Shown here: piece after piece, positions 45,095 to 53,168 of the stretch
Layout: each line of letters starts with the position of its first letter
Position numbering within the stretch: the first letter of the stretch is position 1
Assembly: GCF_008033235.1 (NCBI RefSeq)
Contig: NZ_CP042432.1
Span: forward strand, 2,790,001 to 2,854,000
Source of the DNA: Anseongella ginsenosidimutans
Lineage (GTDB): Bacteria; Bacteroidota; Bacteroidia; Sphingobacteriales; Sphingobacteriaceae
Reading direction: 5' to 3'
DNA: 64,000 nucleotides
The notes under the pieces: model-generated
What the model was told of the DNA's origin: nothing
Databases searched by the model: none
What the model saw: the letters and a program-made list of their open reading frames with translations, nothing else
Translations under genes and position numbers: made by a program

Positions 45095-46340
45095 GCGGTA
45101 TTACCGGGAAATAAAGGTTGAAGCATGCGCCTTCGCCGGGCCTGCCGCTGGCTGTGATAAATCCCTGGTGGTTCTGCATGATCTTTTTACAGATCGCCAG
45201 GCCTATCCCCGAGCCTTTTGCCTCGGAAAAATTATTGAGGCGCTGAAACACCTCAAAAACTTTTTCATTGTAAGCAGGTTCGAAGCCAATTCCGTTATCG
45301 CTGACGGAAATCATGTAATAAGGCTTTTTTCCCTCCGCTTTCCTGTTTTTTATTTCTTGGCCTTTCACAACCTGGTGGGTGATGGTGATGACACTTTGCC
45401 TGTCAGGATTCCGGTATTTTTGCGAATTGCTGATCAGATTATTAAACAGTTGCTTGCATTGAAAGGGAATTGCCTCTATCACCGGCAGTTTACTTGTATC
45501 AAAGCTGATATTTCCGCCTTGCTGCTCATCTTTCGTAGAACATATTACTTCCTTTACTATTTCATTTAAATCTACCTTGCTTAGGTTTTCTATTCGGGAG
45601 GTGGCCTTGGAGTAAGCCAGTATATTATCGATCAGCATCATCATGCGCTTCACCGCATCTATAGAACGGTCCAGGAACTCCCTTGACTTTTTGTCTAGTG
45701 TGTTTGATTGGTTTTCCAGTATATAGGTGTTGTACAGATGGACTTTTCGCAAAGGCTCTTTCATATCGTGAGAAGTTGCGTATGCGAACTCTTCCAGCTC
45801 GGAATTTTGGAATTCCAGCATTTTGCTGTATTCCTTCAGCTTATCATCGGCCAATTTTTTTTCGGTGAGATCACGCGTAACTTTGGAAAAACCAATCACA
45901 TTGCCTTGCCGGTCATGGAGGGCGGTAATGACGATGCTTCCCCAAAATCTTTCTCCGGGGTTTCTTAGCCTCCAGCCCTCGGTAACGGCTTTTCCTTCTT
46001 TTTCGGCCTGTTTCATTAACTTCTGAGGTAATCCTTTTTTCCGGTCCTCGGGCGGGTAAAAATTTTCAAAGCTTTTCCCGATGATCTCTTCCTTCGTAAA
46101 GCCTTTTATCCGTTGCGCTCCTTTATTCCAATTGAGGACTATGCCGTTCTTGTCAAGCATGATAATGGCATAATCTTCTATCTCCTCGATCATTTGAAAA
46201 TAATGAGCTTCGAGCTGCCGGATGTTTTTATTAACCTCGTTAACGGCAAAGTTTTCCAGGGAATCTCCCGGTTCCCCTTCGCCGTTTTTGTTGTTATTAC
46301 CTGTTTTGTAATATGCAGCCATATGCTGGAATGCACTCAA
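45087..46340 (-). CDS. PAS-domain sensor histidine kinase
   Basis: 417 residues, cytoplasmic. A PAS domain (about 45-165; EDYAIIMLDKNGIVLNWNKGAQ, with the FxGxFWG-like ERFWGSIV of PAC motifs) and a short coiled coil precede the HisKA His191 in YATSHDMKEPLRK; the ATPase domain has NLISNSQKYR, VSDNGIGF and GSGIGLAI. It is closely related in layout to the kinase at 27945-29261. The PAS domain of this kind often senses light or redox through a bound cofactor, which cannot be read from sequence here. Confidence 0.9.
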   Translation of the reverse strand: MSAFQHMAAYYKTGNNNKNGEGEPGDSLENFAVNEVNKNIRQLEAHYFQMIEEIEDYAIIMLDKNGIVLNWNKGAQRIKGFTKEEIIGKSFENFYPPEDRKKGLPQKLMKQAEKEGKAVTEGWRLRNPGERFWGSIVITALHDRQGNVIGFSKVTRDLTEKKLADDKLKEYSKMLEFQNSELEEFAYATSHDMKEPLRKVHLYNTYILENQSNTLDKKSREFLDRSIDAVKRMMMLIDNILAYSKATSRIENLSKVDLNEIVKEVICSTKDEQQGGNISFDTSKLPVIEAIPFQCKQLFNNLISNSQKYRNPDRQSVITITHQVVKGQEIKNRKAEGKKPYYMISVSDNGIGFEPAYNEKVFEVFQRLNNFSEAKGSGIGLAICKKIMQNHQGFITASGRPGEGACFNLYFPVIPLR

Positions 46341-46518
46341 ACCTTATGCCGTTCTTGTCAAAACCTCTGAGTAATTTCCTACTCAGCTGGTAATTAAAAT
46401 AAACAGAATCAGATTTTTAGTTTGCCGGCTTGCTTTACAGCAAGGGGAGAATGGGATTTCAGGGGGATGGAATAATAATTGGACATTCTCATTTATTGTT
46501 TAACTAAATTATAAAGTT

Positions 46519-46971
46519 ATGAATGAGGTACAAGACAGGGTGGACCAGCTGAATAAACTGGTAGTAGTAAATAATGACAGGATTCATGGTTATCAGAAAG
46601 CGGCTGAGGAAACTAAAGATCCGGACCTGAAAATGCTGTTTGATCAGTACGCTCAGCAAAGCTCCCGCTTTAAAATGGAACTTGCCGAAGAAATAGCTTC
46701 CCTCGGCGGGCAGGTTAACGAAGAAACCTCGACATCCGGCGATATGTACAGAACCTGGATGGATGTGCGCCAGGCCCTTAGCAGCAATGATAAAAAAGCG
46801 GTGCTGAAAAGCTGCGAATTTGGCGAGGATGTAGCGCTGCAGTCATACGAAAAAGTACTGAATAACGGCGAAACATTTTCTCCCGGCTGCATGGTCCGGG
46901 TGGAAAGCCAGCGTTCGGAACTAAGGGATGCCCACGATTCCATTAAGTCCCTGCGGGACGCCGTTTCTTAA
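46519..46971 (+). CDS. DUF2383 (PA2169-family) four-helix bundle protein
   Basis: 150 residues, soluble and helical. VQDRVDQLNKLVVVNNDRIHGYQKAAEET, QQSSRFKMELAEEIASLGG and the FGEDVALQSYEKVL segment match the ferritin-like DUF2383 family, usually stress-induced and of unknown function. Single gene. The spacers on both sides (46341-46518, with a small CTGAGTA/TACTCAG hairpin at 46367-46386, and 46972-47160) hold nothing else recognisable. Confidence 0.85.
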   Translation: MNEVQDRVDQLNKLVVVNNDRIHGYQKAAEETKDPDLKMLFDQYAQQSSRFKMELAEEIASLGGQVNEETSTSGDMYRTWMDVRQALSSNDKKAVLKSCEFGEDVALQSYEKVLNNGETFSPGCMVRVESQRSELRDAHDSIKSLRDAVS

Positions 46972-47160
46972 ATCCGTCCACGACGATTGCTGCGTGCAAA
47001 GGTCGCTGCTGGCAACGATCGTTGCGGCAAATAATCGCTGCTGAACCTTTTCCGAGATAATTCTCCTCTGCGGACGGTAAAATCGTTTTCGGTTATACCC
47101 TCCGCGGAAGGGGATTATTTTGGCTTTATTCTTGCTCGTACCCGCCTAAAACCTATTGAC

Positions 47161-47823
47161 ATGAAATTGAAGATGTTTTTCCTGGTTTCCATTGCGACAG
47201 TTCTTTTCACGGCCTGTCAGATCAGTTCCCGGCAAGAAGGTAATGCTTCCGGAGATACTACGGAAACTTCCGCGGGAGCAGTTGCTCTGGGAAACAGTTC
47301 TGGCGGTGAGGCAAATAATTCGGCCGGAGCGGAGCCCGCTGGCATTGAATCGCCTGCTGGAGTGGACAGGGAAGCAGTACTCCTTGAAAATACAGCCACA
47401 AAACAGTTTGACGGGCAGCGCGGCGAAGAAGTTTTCCGGGTTGCTCTGCTGGGCGATAGTGTATTGAGCGGCACGGTCGCCTTTACGATCACGAACAGCG
47501 AGGGGCAGTTAATCTATAGCGACGAATTTCCCGCTGTCATGCTGGCTGCGACCTATGATGAATCTATCAATACGCCTGCGAAGCAGGAAGCACTTGTTAA
47601 AAAACGCATCGAGGAGTTTTTTGAGGAAAAGAGATTTAAAGAACAGGCCATTGAGGGCGACCAGCCTCCTTATGACAGCTTCTTTATCACGAAGGCTACC
47701 TATGATAACCTGAAGGAAACGAGTGCGCCGGGCTTTTTGTACCTGATAGGAAAGGAAAATACAAAGCACATCGCCTGGTCTCCCCTGGAGGAAAAGGTTG
47801 TAATGTATTTTAATTGTTGCTAG
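47161..47823 (+). CDS. Lipoprotein of unknown function
   Basis: 220 residues. VSIATVLFTAC is a lipobox with the lipid Cys at residue 19. Residues 25-75 are a Gly/Ala/Ser/Asn-rich spacer; the rest is a folded-looking domain (AVLLENTATKQFDGQRGEEVFRVALLGDS, EEFFEEKRFKEQAIEG) ending in FNCC. I do not recognise the family. The NUDIX gene follows after 13 bases. Confidence 0.65.
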   Translation: MKLKMFFLVSIATVLFTACQISSRQEGNASGDTTETSAGAVALGNSSGGEANNSAGAEPAGIESPAGVDREAVLLENTATKQFDGQRGEEVFRVALLGDSVLSGTVAFTITNSEGQLIYSDEFPAVMLAATYDESINTPAKQEALVKKRIEEFFEEKRFKEQAIEGDQPPYDSFFITKATYDNLKETSAPGFLYLIGKENTKHIAWSPLEEKVVMYFNCC

Positions 47824-47836
47824 TTTTGCCCCATTC

Positions 47837-48301
47837 ATGGAGGCAACATTTCCTTTTAACGTACGCGTTTACGGTATCCTGATAAACGAGCAGAAGGAAT
47901 TGCTGGTGAGCGACGAATTCGAACACGGCATTAACTTCTCTAAGCTTCCCGGCGGTGGACTTGAATACGGCGAAGGCTTGAGGGACGGTTTAAAAAGGGA
48001 GTTTCTGGAAGAATGCCAGGCCGAAGTTACCGTAGGAGAGCATTTCTACACCACGGATTTCTTTGTTCAGTCAGCCTTTAGCAAAAACCAGGTCATCAGC
48101 GTCTATTACCGTGTCAGTTTAGTGCAGCCGCTGAACCTGGAATTCAGGGAAAAGCCTTTTGATTTCGAGGGTCAAACCGGTGAGGTGAAGCAGAGCTTCC
48201 GCTGGATACCTTTATCCCGCCTCCAACCGGAAGACATGACTTTTCCCATTGACCGCCATGTGATAAAACTGATCGTTGAAAATCCTGGCAGACTACTATG
48301 A
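47837..48301 (+). CDS. NUDIX hydrolase
   Basis: 154 residues. The Nudix box GGGLEYGEGLRDGLKREFLEE (split across residues ~38-58) matches GX5EX7REUXEEXGU, ending in ECQAEV. It hydrolyses a nucleoside diphosphate linked to another moiety; the substrate is unknown. Its TGA overlaps the ATG of the protease gene (ATGA), so the two are translationally coupled. Confidence 0.88.
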   Translation: MEATFPFNVRVYGILINEQKELLVSDEFEHGINFSKLPGGGLEYGEGLRDGLKREFLEECQAEVTVGEHFYTTDFFVQSAFSKNQVISVYYRVSLVQPLNLEFREKPFDFEGQTGEVKQSFRWIPLSRLQPEDMTFPIDRHVIKLIVENPGRLL

Positions 48302-49200
48302 AAAACGCGCTTTCCTACTTGCAGCCTTTATTAAAGGTGCTGGCTTTTTTTGGTTGTTATATTTTCCTGATGGCATTTTCGGCGGCCTTCCTGGTCCCCT
48401 TGCTGGGCCGGATCGATCCCTCAGTATTGACTCCTGCCGAACTTGATGCGATGCAGTCCAGCCCGGCTTTACTATTGTTGATGCAGCTGGCGTCCATGAT
48501 CGGGCTGATGCTTACCTTGTTCTTTTTCTCTAAGCTACCCCCTAAGAAGGATTACATCAGCCTGGGACTGACCGGGGAACATGTGTTGAAGGATATCGGC
48601 CTGGGGGCGCTGGCAGGAACAATCATTATTCTCCTTGCTTTCCTGGTATTGTGGATTACCGGCACCGTGAGCAGCCTGGAACTGAACGAAGCTTTTTCCG
48701 CCAGGGAGCTGCTGCTGTGGTTTGGAATTTACCTGATCGTAGCTTTCGTGGAAGAGGTGATGTTCCGGGGCTATTTCCTGAATGTGTTTATGGAGCGCTA
48801 TACGCCGTTCGCCGCTGTGCTGATGTCCTCCCTGTTTTTTGCCTTCATGCACCTTTTAAACCCTTCTTTCGGATGGCTCGGTTTCCTGAACATAGCCCTG
48901 GCAGGCGTGCTGATGGGCCTGCTTTTCTTTTACAGGGGGAATATATGGCTTCCCGTGGGGCTGCATTTCGGATGGAATTTCGTACAGGGAACGGTACTCG
49001 GCTTTAACGTAAGCGGCATAGACGCGGAAAATATTCTCAGCCTGCAATTAAAGGGCAGTGAACTGATAAGCGGAGGCGAATTCGGCCTGGAAGGCTCCCT
49101 GGTGACAACGCTGGTTTGCCTTTGCGCTATTATACTTCTTTACTTTTCGGGAAAGCTGGTTTTTCAGCCTTTAGAATTTGATGAACATGAACCTGATTGA
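48298..49200 (+). CDS. CPBP-family intramembrane metalloprotease
   Basis: 300 residues with seven or eight membrane segments. The abortive-infection (CAAX protease/bacteriocin-processing) motifs are FVEEVMFRGYFLN with the glutamate pair, FFAFMHLLNP and LPVGLHFGWNF with the metal histidines. Members cleave or protect membrane peptides. It overlaps the NUDIX gene by 4 bases and bioA by about 20. No bacteriocin gene is adjacent. Confidence 0.88.
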   Translation: MKNALSYLQPLLKVLAFFGCYIFLMAFSAAFLVPLLGRIDPSVLTPAELDAMQSSPALLLLMQLASMIGLMLTLFFFSKLPPKKDYISLGLTGEHVLKDIGLGALAGTIIILLAFLVLWITGTVSSLELNEAFSARELLLWFGIYLIVAFVEEVMFRGYFLNVFMERYTPFAAVLMSSLFFAFMHLLNPSFGWLGFLNIALAGVLMGLLFFYRGNIWLPVGLHFGWNFVQGTVLGFNVSGIDAENILSLQLKGSELISGGEFGLEGSLVTTLVCLCAIILLYFSGKLVFQPLEFDEHEPD

Positions 49201-50470
49201 GCGGGACAGCCGTTATGTATGGCATCCATATACGCAAATGCAAACTACGCCGGCGCCCATTGGCATTGTCCGGGGCGAAGGCGCCTACCTCTATGCCGGG
49301 GACGGCCGAAAATACTTTGACGCAGTAGCCTCCTGGTGGGTGAACCTGCATGGCCATTCGCATTCCTATATCGCGGAAAAGGTAAGCGAACAGCTCCGCA
49401 CACTGGAACATGCTATGTTTGCGGGCTTTACTCATCCGCCGGCGGTGGACCTGGCTGAGCGGCTCCTTGAGGTGCTGCCATCGGATCAGGCAAAAGTGTT
49501 TTATTCGGATGACGGATCTACTGCCGTGGAAGTGGCTGTAAAAATGGCGATGCAATACTGGTCTAATAAGGGCACACCGCGAAACAGGCTGATTGCCTTA
49601 AAAGACGCCTACCACGGAGATACCTTCGGGGCCATGTCCGTAAGCAGCCGCAGCACCTTTACCGCTCCTTTCAGCCCCCTGCTTTTCGAGGTTGATTTTA
49701 TTGACGTTCCGGTGAAAGGCAGCGAAGAGGAAGCGCTGGAACAGCTTCGCCGGATCATGCTTGAACGGGAAGACGAAATAGCTGCTTTTATTTTTGAGCC
49801 CCTTGTGCAGGGAACAGCCGGTATGGTCATGTATGAGCCAGGCCCCCTGGATCAACTGCTGAAAATCTGCCGGGAACATGGCATTCTTACCATTGCCGAT
49901 GAAGTAATGACCGGCTTTGGCCGCACAGGAAAGCTGTTTGCGTGCAATTACCTGGAACAGCAGCCGGATATATTTTGCTTTTCCAAGGGCATTACCGGCG
50001 GAACTATGGCCTTCGGGGCCACCACCTGTACACAACAGGTATTCGATGCCTTTCTTTCCGGCGACAAATTGAAAACCTTTTTTCACGGTCATTCCTTTAC
50101 CGCCAATCCTTTGGCTTGTGCAGCCTCGCTGGCAAGCCTGGATATCCTCGTGGAGCCCGAAACCATGGAAAGTATCGCCCGCATCAGCCGGCAGCATGAG
50201 GCTTTTGCGGGTAAAATAGCGGGACACCGGTCGGTCCGGCAGGTACGCTGCCGGGGAACTATTTTCGCTCTTGAATGGGAAACCGGCGACAGCACTTCTT
50301 ATTTTAGCGGACTGCGGGATAAACTGTACAATTTTTTCCTCGAAAATGGAATTATTATGCGTCCGCTGGGAAATATCATTTATATCATGCCGCCGTATTG
50401 CAGTACCGAAGAAGAGTTGGATTTTGTTTACCAAACGATAGAACTCGCGCTGGAAAAATTTTCTGCCTGA
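49181..50470 (+). CDS. bioA: Adenosylmethionine-8-amino-7-oxononanoate aminotransferase
   Basis: Makes 7,8-diaminononanoate from KAPA with S-adenosylmethionine as amino donor in biotin synthesis. 429 residues from ATG 49181 (MNMNLIERD; ATG 49187 is equally possible). VWHPYTQM near the start and WWVNLHGHSHSYI are BioA-specific, TIADEVMTGFGRTGKLFA is the class III PLP-aspartate region, and FSKGITGGTMAFGAT carries the PLP lysine. The end YIMPPYCSTEEELDFVY is typical. No other bio genes are in the window. Its stop abuts the stop of the convergent MscS gene. Confidence 0.94.
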   Translation: MNMNLIERDSRYVWHPYTQMQTTPAPIGIVRGEGAYLYAGDGRKYFDAVASWWVNLHGHSHSYIAEKVSEQLRTLEHAMFAGFTHPPAVDLAERLLEVLPSDQAKVFYSDDGSTAVEVAVKMAMQYWSNKGTPRNRLIALKDAYHGDTFGAMSVSSRSTFTAPFSPLLFEVDFIDVPVKGSEEEALEQLRRIMLEREDEIAAFIFEPLVQGTAGMVMYEPGPLDQLLKICREHGILTIADEVMTGFGRTGKLFACNYLEQQPDIFCFSKGITGGTMAFGATTCTQQVFDAFLSGDKLKTFFHGHSFTANPLACAASLASLDILVEPETMESIARISRQHEAFAGKIAGHRSVRQVRCRGTIFALEWETGDSTSYFSGLRDKLYNFFLENGIIMRPLGNIIYIMPPYCSTEEELDFVYQTIELALEKFSA

Positions 50471-51682
50471 TTAGTTTTTTTTGCCGGGTGTACCGGAAGG
50501 GTCTTCGCCGGGTGCGTCGGAAGGGCCTTTCGATGTGCCGGAAGGAGCGTTCCCGGAGGCGTCGCTCCCGCGTGCGTCGTTCCCGGACGGGTCGGTTTTT
50601 TCTTCAATAATGGCCTCCTTTGATACAACCGGCTGCAGCAGCGTTTGTGTCGGGTAGGCAAAACGGATATCGTTTTTGGTGAATTCCTCAAAAATTTCCA
50701 GGTTGATCGCCTGCTGGATATCCATGTACTTATTATAATCGCCTCCCATTACATAATAGCATACTTCGAAATCGAGGCTGAAATTGCTGTAGGAGAAGAA
50801 ATGCGCCCTGTCAAAGATGACATCTTTTTGTTTCTTCACGATAGCGGCAAGCGTTTCGGATATAAATGCCAGCTGTTCCCTCGAGGTTTCATAGACTACA
50901 CCCACCTTGAATACCACACGGCGCCTGGCCATTTTCCGGTAATTATGGAGCCGGGAATTGGTGAGGTCGGTATTGGAAAATACCAGTTCTTCTCCTCCCA
51001 GGCTGTTCAGCCGGGTTGTTTTGATGCCGATCTCGTTGACCGTTCCCATTTTATCGTCAACGATAATAAAATCGCCTATTTCAAAGGGACGATCGAAGAA
51101 TATAACAAAGTAGCTGAAAAGGTCGGTAAGGATGGTTTGCGCCGCCAGGGCGATGGCAATCCCGCCGATCCCCAGGCCGGCAATAATAGTGGTCACATCA
51201 TAGCCCAGGTTAGCCAGGAGGAATACCAGCCCGAAAATCCAGATAGTGACCGTGATGATAAGCATGATCCCCTTGGTTTGACGAAGTTTTTCTTCGCCTC
51301 GTTCCTGTTTCCGGATATAGGAAGCGATCAGGAAGGAAATAGTGGTGACAATCACCCGGACGATCAAATAGGTGACCACGATCTTGGTGATCACCTCTAT
51401 TGCCCGCTCCATTCCCGCGGGGAAGGAAAGGTGGGAAATGCCCGCATACAAACCAATGACGTAAAACAACGGTATGAGGGTCCGGTTGAGGCTATTGACC
51501 AGGAAGTTGTCAATGCTGGTCTCCGATTTTGCAGCCCATTTCTTCAGCTGTTGCAGCAGAATGCTTTTAATGAGATGGCCGGCCAGGGCTACGCCCGCAA
51601 GAATGGCAAATCCCGTCAGGTAAGCCCTTACAGTATTTCCCCAATAAATACTGTCCAGGTGTATTTGTTGTAATTCAAACAT
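50471..51682 (-). CDS. MscS-family mechanosensitive ion channel
   Basis: 403 residues. N-terminal membrane helices (TGFAILAGVALAGHLI, LIPLFYVIGLYAG, YLIVRVIVTTISFLI, IFGLVFLLANLGY) lead to the pore-lining and beta domain GLGIGGIAIALAAQTILTDLFSYFVIFFDRPFEIGDFIIV, here read as separate landmarks, and the soluble vestibule. The last ~44 residues are an unusual low-complexity tail of SGN/GSDASGN/SGTS/SDAPGEDPSGT repeats (bases 50474-50605). It opens under membrane tension to protect against osmotic downshock. It ends the minus-strand block that starts at 58635. Confidence 0.9.
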   Translation of the reverse strand: MFELQQIHLDSIYWGNTVRAYLTGFAILAGVALAGHLIKSILLQQLKKWAAKSETSIDNFLVNSLNRTLIPLFYVIGLYAGISHLSFPAGMERAIEVITKIVVTYLIVRVIVTTISFLIASYIRKQERGEEKLRQTKGIMLIITVTIWIFGLVFLLANLGYDVTTIIAGLGIGGIAIALAAQTILTDLFSYFVIFFDRPFEIGDFIIVDDKMGTVNEIGIKTTRLNSLGGEELVFSNTDLTNSRLHNYRKMARRRVVFKVGVVYETSREQLAFISETLAAIVKKQKDVIFDRAHFFSYSNFSLDFEVCYYVMGGDYNKYMDIQQAINLEIFEEFTKNDIRFAYPTQTLLQPVVSKEAIIEEKTDPSGNDARGSDASGNAPSGTSKGPSDAPGEDPSGTPGKKN

Positions 51683-51687
51683 ATCTT

Positions 51688-52356
51688 TTATAGTCCCATC
51701 AGCGCCTGACGGACCGCATCCTGCTCTATCATCTTATAGCCTTCAGGAATTTCAAATAAACTTTCCTCCAAAGGGCCCTGGTCTATGGATTGTACAGTAA
51801 TGGTTGTGTTTACGCCATTCTGTTTGCTGTGAACCTGCATGGGAAACCAATCTCCTTTAGGAAGAAATTGGTTCCCGGGTACATAAACCGGGAGCAGCTC
51901 TTTGGTGTACCACAGCTCCGAAGTGTCGGAAGAAGCTTCCCGGATAATCAGGGCTTTCCGGCAATCATAGCCCAGGATCTCTTTTTTTTCATCTATATAT
52001 CGAATCTCATATGCGCCCAATTGCTCCAGGGCTTCGTTTACCTGGGCGGAATCGGTCTTTACCGCCATCTTGTTGCCCAGGATACTCATGAGGGTAACGG
52101 CGCTATTCTTTTCATTATCGCCAAGTACGATGATTTCCGACATCGCCGTTTGGATCTCCAGTCTTGTGTGGGGGTCTTTCAGGTAAATCGTAAATTCCCT
52201 GGGCATCATACTCTGCATCTCCGGCGAAAGGTCTTTCGCTTCTACCTGCACACCGTATTCAACGGTTCCTTCAAAATTTGTTTGGGCAGTAGCATTCAAA
52301 CAACACAGCAGCATCGCGGCCAGGGCAATTGCCTTGAAAGATAAATTGTTCCTCAT
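51688..52356 (-). CDS. DUF4412-like exported protein
   Basis: 222 residues from ATG 52356 (MRNNLSFKAIALAAMLLCCLNATAQ, a signal peptide). The mature part, FEGTVEYGVQVEAKDLSPEMQ, YIDEKKEILGYDCRKALI and TSELWYTKELLPVYVPG, resembles DUF4412/GLPGLI-type periplasmic proteins. Function unknown. It sits between the enoyl-CoA hydratase and MscS genes. The frame continues upstream to 52395 but overlaps the neighbouring gene without conservation. Confidence 0.65.
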   Translation of the reverse strand: MRNNLSFKAIALAAMLLCCLNATAQTNFEGTVEYGVQVEAKDLSPEMQSMMPREFTIYLKDPHTRLEIQTAMSEIIVLGDNEKNSAVTLMSILGNKMAVKTDSAQVNEALEQLGAYEIRYIDEKKEILGYDCRKALIIREASSDTSELWYTKELLPVYVPGNQFLPKGDWFPMQVHSKQNGVNTTITVQSIDQGPLEESLFEIPEGYKMIEQDAVRQALMGL

Positions 52357-52388
52357 GAAAGCAAATATATAATTATTAAGATTATTGG

Positions 52389-53168
52389 TTACCATTGCGG
52401 TTTTTCCTTTGAAAGGAAGGCCCGAATCCCTTTTTTGAAATCTTCGCCCATGCGCGCCTTTGCATTGAGTTCCGCGGCAAGTTCAAGGCCCTGCGGCAGG
52501 GACAATCCGCTTAATGCAGCAAGCAATTCTTTGGTGTACGCAATAGAAGCTCCCGAAGTTTCCGAGGCCAGCTTCCGGGCTAATGCCCCTGCCTCGTCTT
52601 CCAGCTTTCCCTCACCGCAGATGTAATTAACCAGCCCGCAGGCCTTTGCCTGTTCCGCCGTGATGAGTTCCCCTGACAGCAGTAATTCCCTTGCCTTGCC
52701 TTCTCCCGTCTTTTGAAGCAAAAAACCTGCCACCAGGGCCGGAACAAAGCCAATCCTGCATTCAGTATAACCATAGCAGGCTTGCGGATCGCTGTATACC
52801 AGGTCGCATGCCGTTACCAGGCCGCAGCCCCCGGCAATGGCGTGCCCCTGCACCTGGGCGATCACTATCTTAGGGCAGCTGCGGATTTGCAGGAAGAGGT
52901 CTTTCAGCCGCTGGCTGTCGGCAAGGTTTTCCGCGTAGGAATTTTGCTGCAGTTCCAGCAGGTATTCCAGGTCAGCGCCTGCACTAAAAACTTCTCCCGA
53001 AGCTTTCAGTATGACTACTTTTACCTGTTCGTCATTGGCGGCCTTACCGAAAGCTTCCCGAAGTTCTTCCATCATCCCTGCATTCAGGGCGTTCTTTTTC
53101 TGCGTGCGGTTAAGCGTAATAAATGCGATCCTGTCCTGGCTATCGTATTGAATAAATTTGAAGTTCAT
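52389..53168 (-). CDS. Enoyl-CoA hydratase/isomerase-family protein
   Basis: 259 residues from ATG 53168 (MNFKFIQYDSQDRIAFITLNR). The oxyanion-hole motifs are SAGADLEYL and IAGGCGLVTACD, and the catalytic Glu lies in YGYTECRIGFVP. The crotonase-fold length is normal. It acts on an acyl-CoA in the cytoplasm; the exact reaction is unknown (hydration or isomerisation, possibly methylglutaconyl-CoA or enoyl-CoA). Its start overlaps the end of comEC by 29 bases. The frame upstream to 53309 lies inside comEC and is not used. Confidence 0.85.
   Translation of the reverse strand: MNFKFIQYDSQDRIAFITLNRTQKKNALNAGMMEELREAFGKAANDEQVKVVILKASGEVFSAGADLEYLLELQQNSYAENLADSQRLKDLFLQIRSCPKIVIAQVQGHAIAGGCGLVTACDLVYSDPQACYGYTECRIGFVPALVAGFLLQKTGEGKARELLLSGELITAEQAKACGLVNYICGEGKLEDEAGALARKLASETSGASIAYTKELLAALSGLSLPQGLELAAELNAKARMGEDFKKGIRAFLSKEKPQW

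Noticed and set aside
48298-49200. Bacteriocin-immunity or abortive-infection role for the CPBP protease
   Set aside because: Its neighbours are a NUDIX hydrolase and bioA, with no bacteriocin or defence genes.
50645-51673. 342-residue open frame on the plus strand opposite the MscS gene
   Set aside because: It mirrors the MscS coding sequence, whose pore and beta domain motifs are clear on the minus strand; the plus-strand product has no family features.
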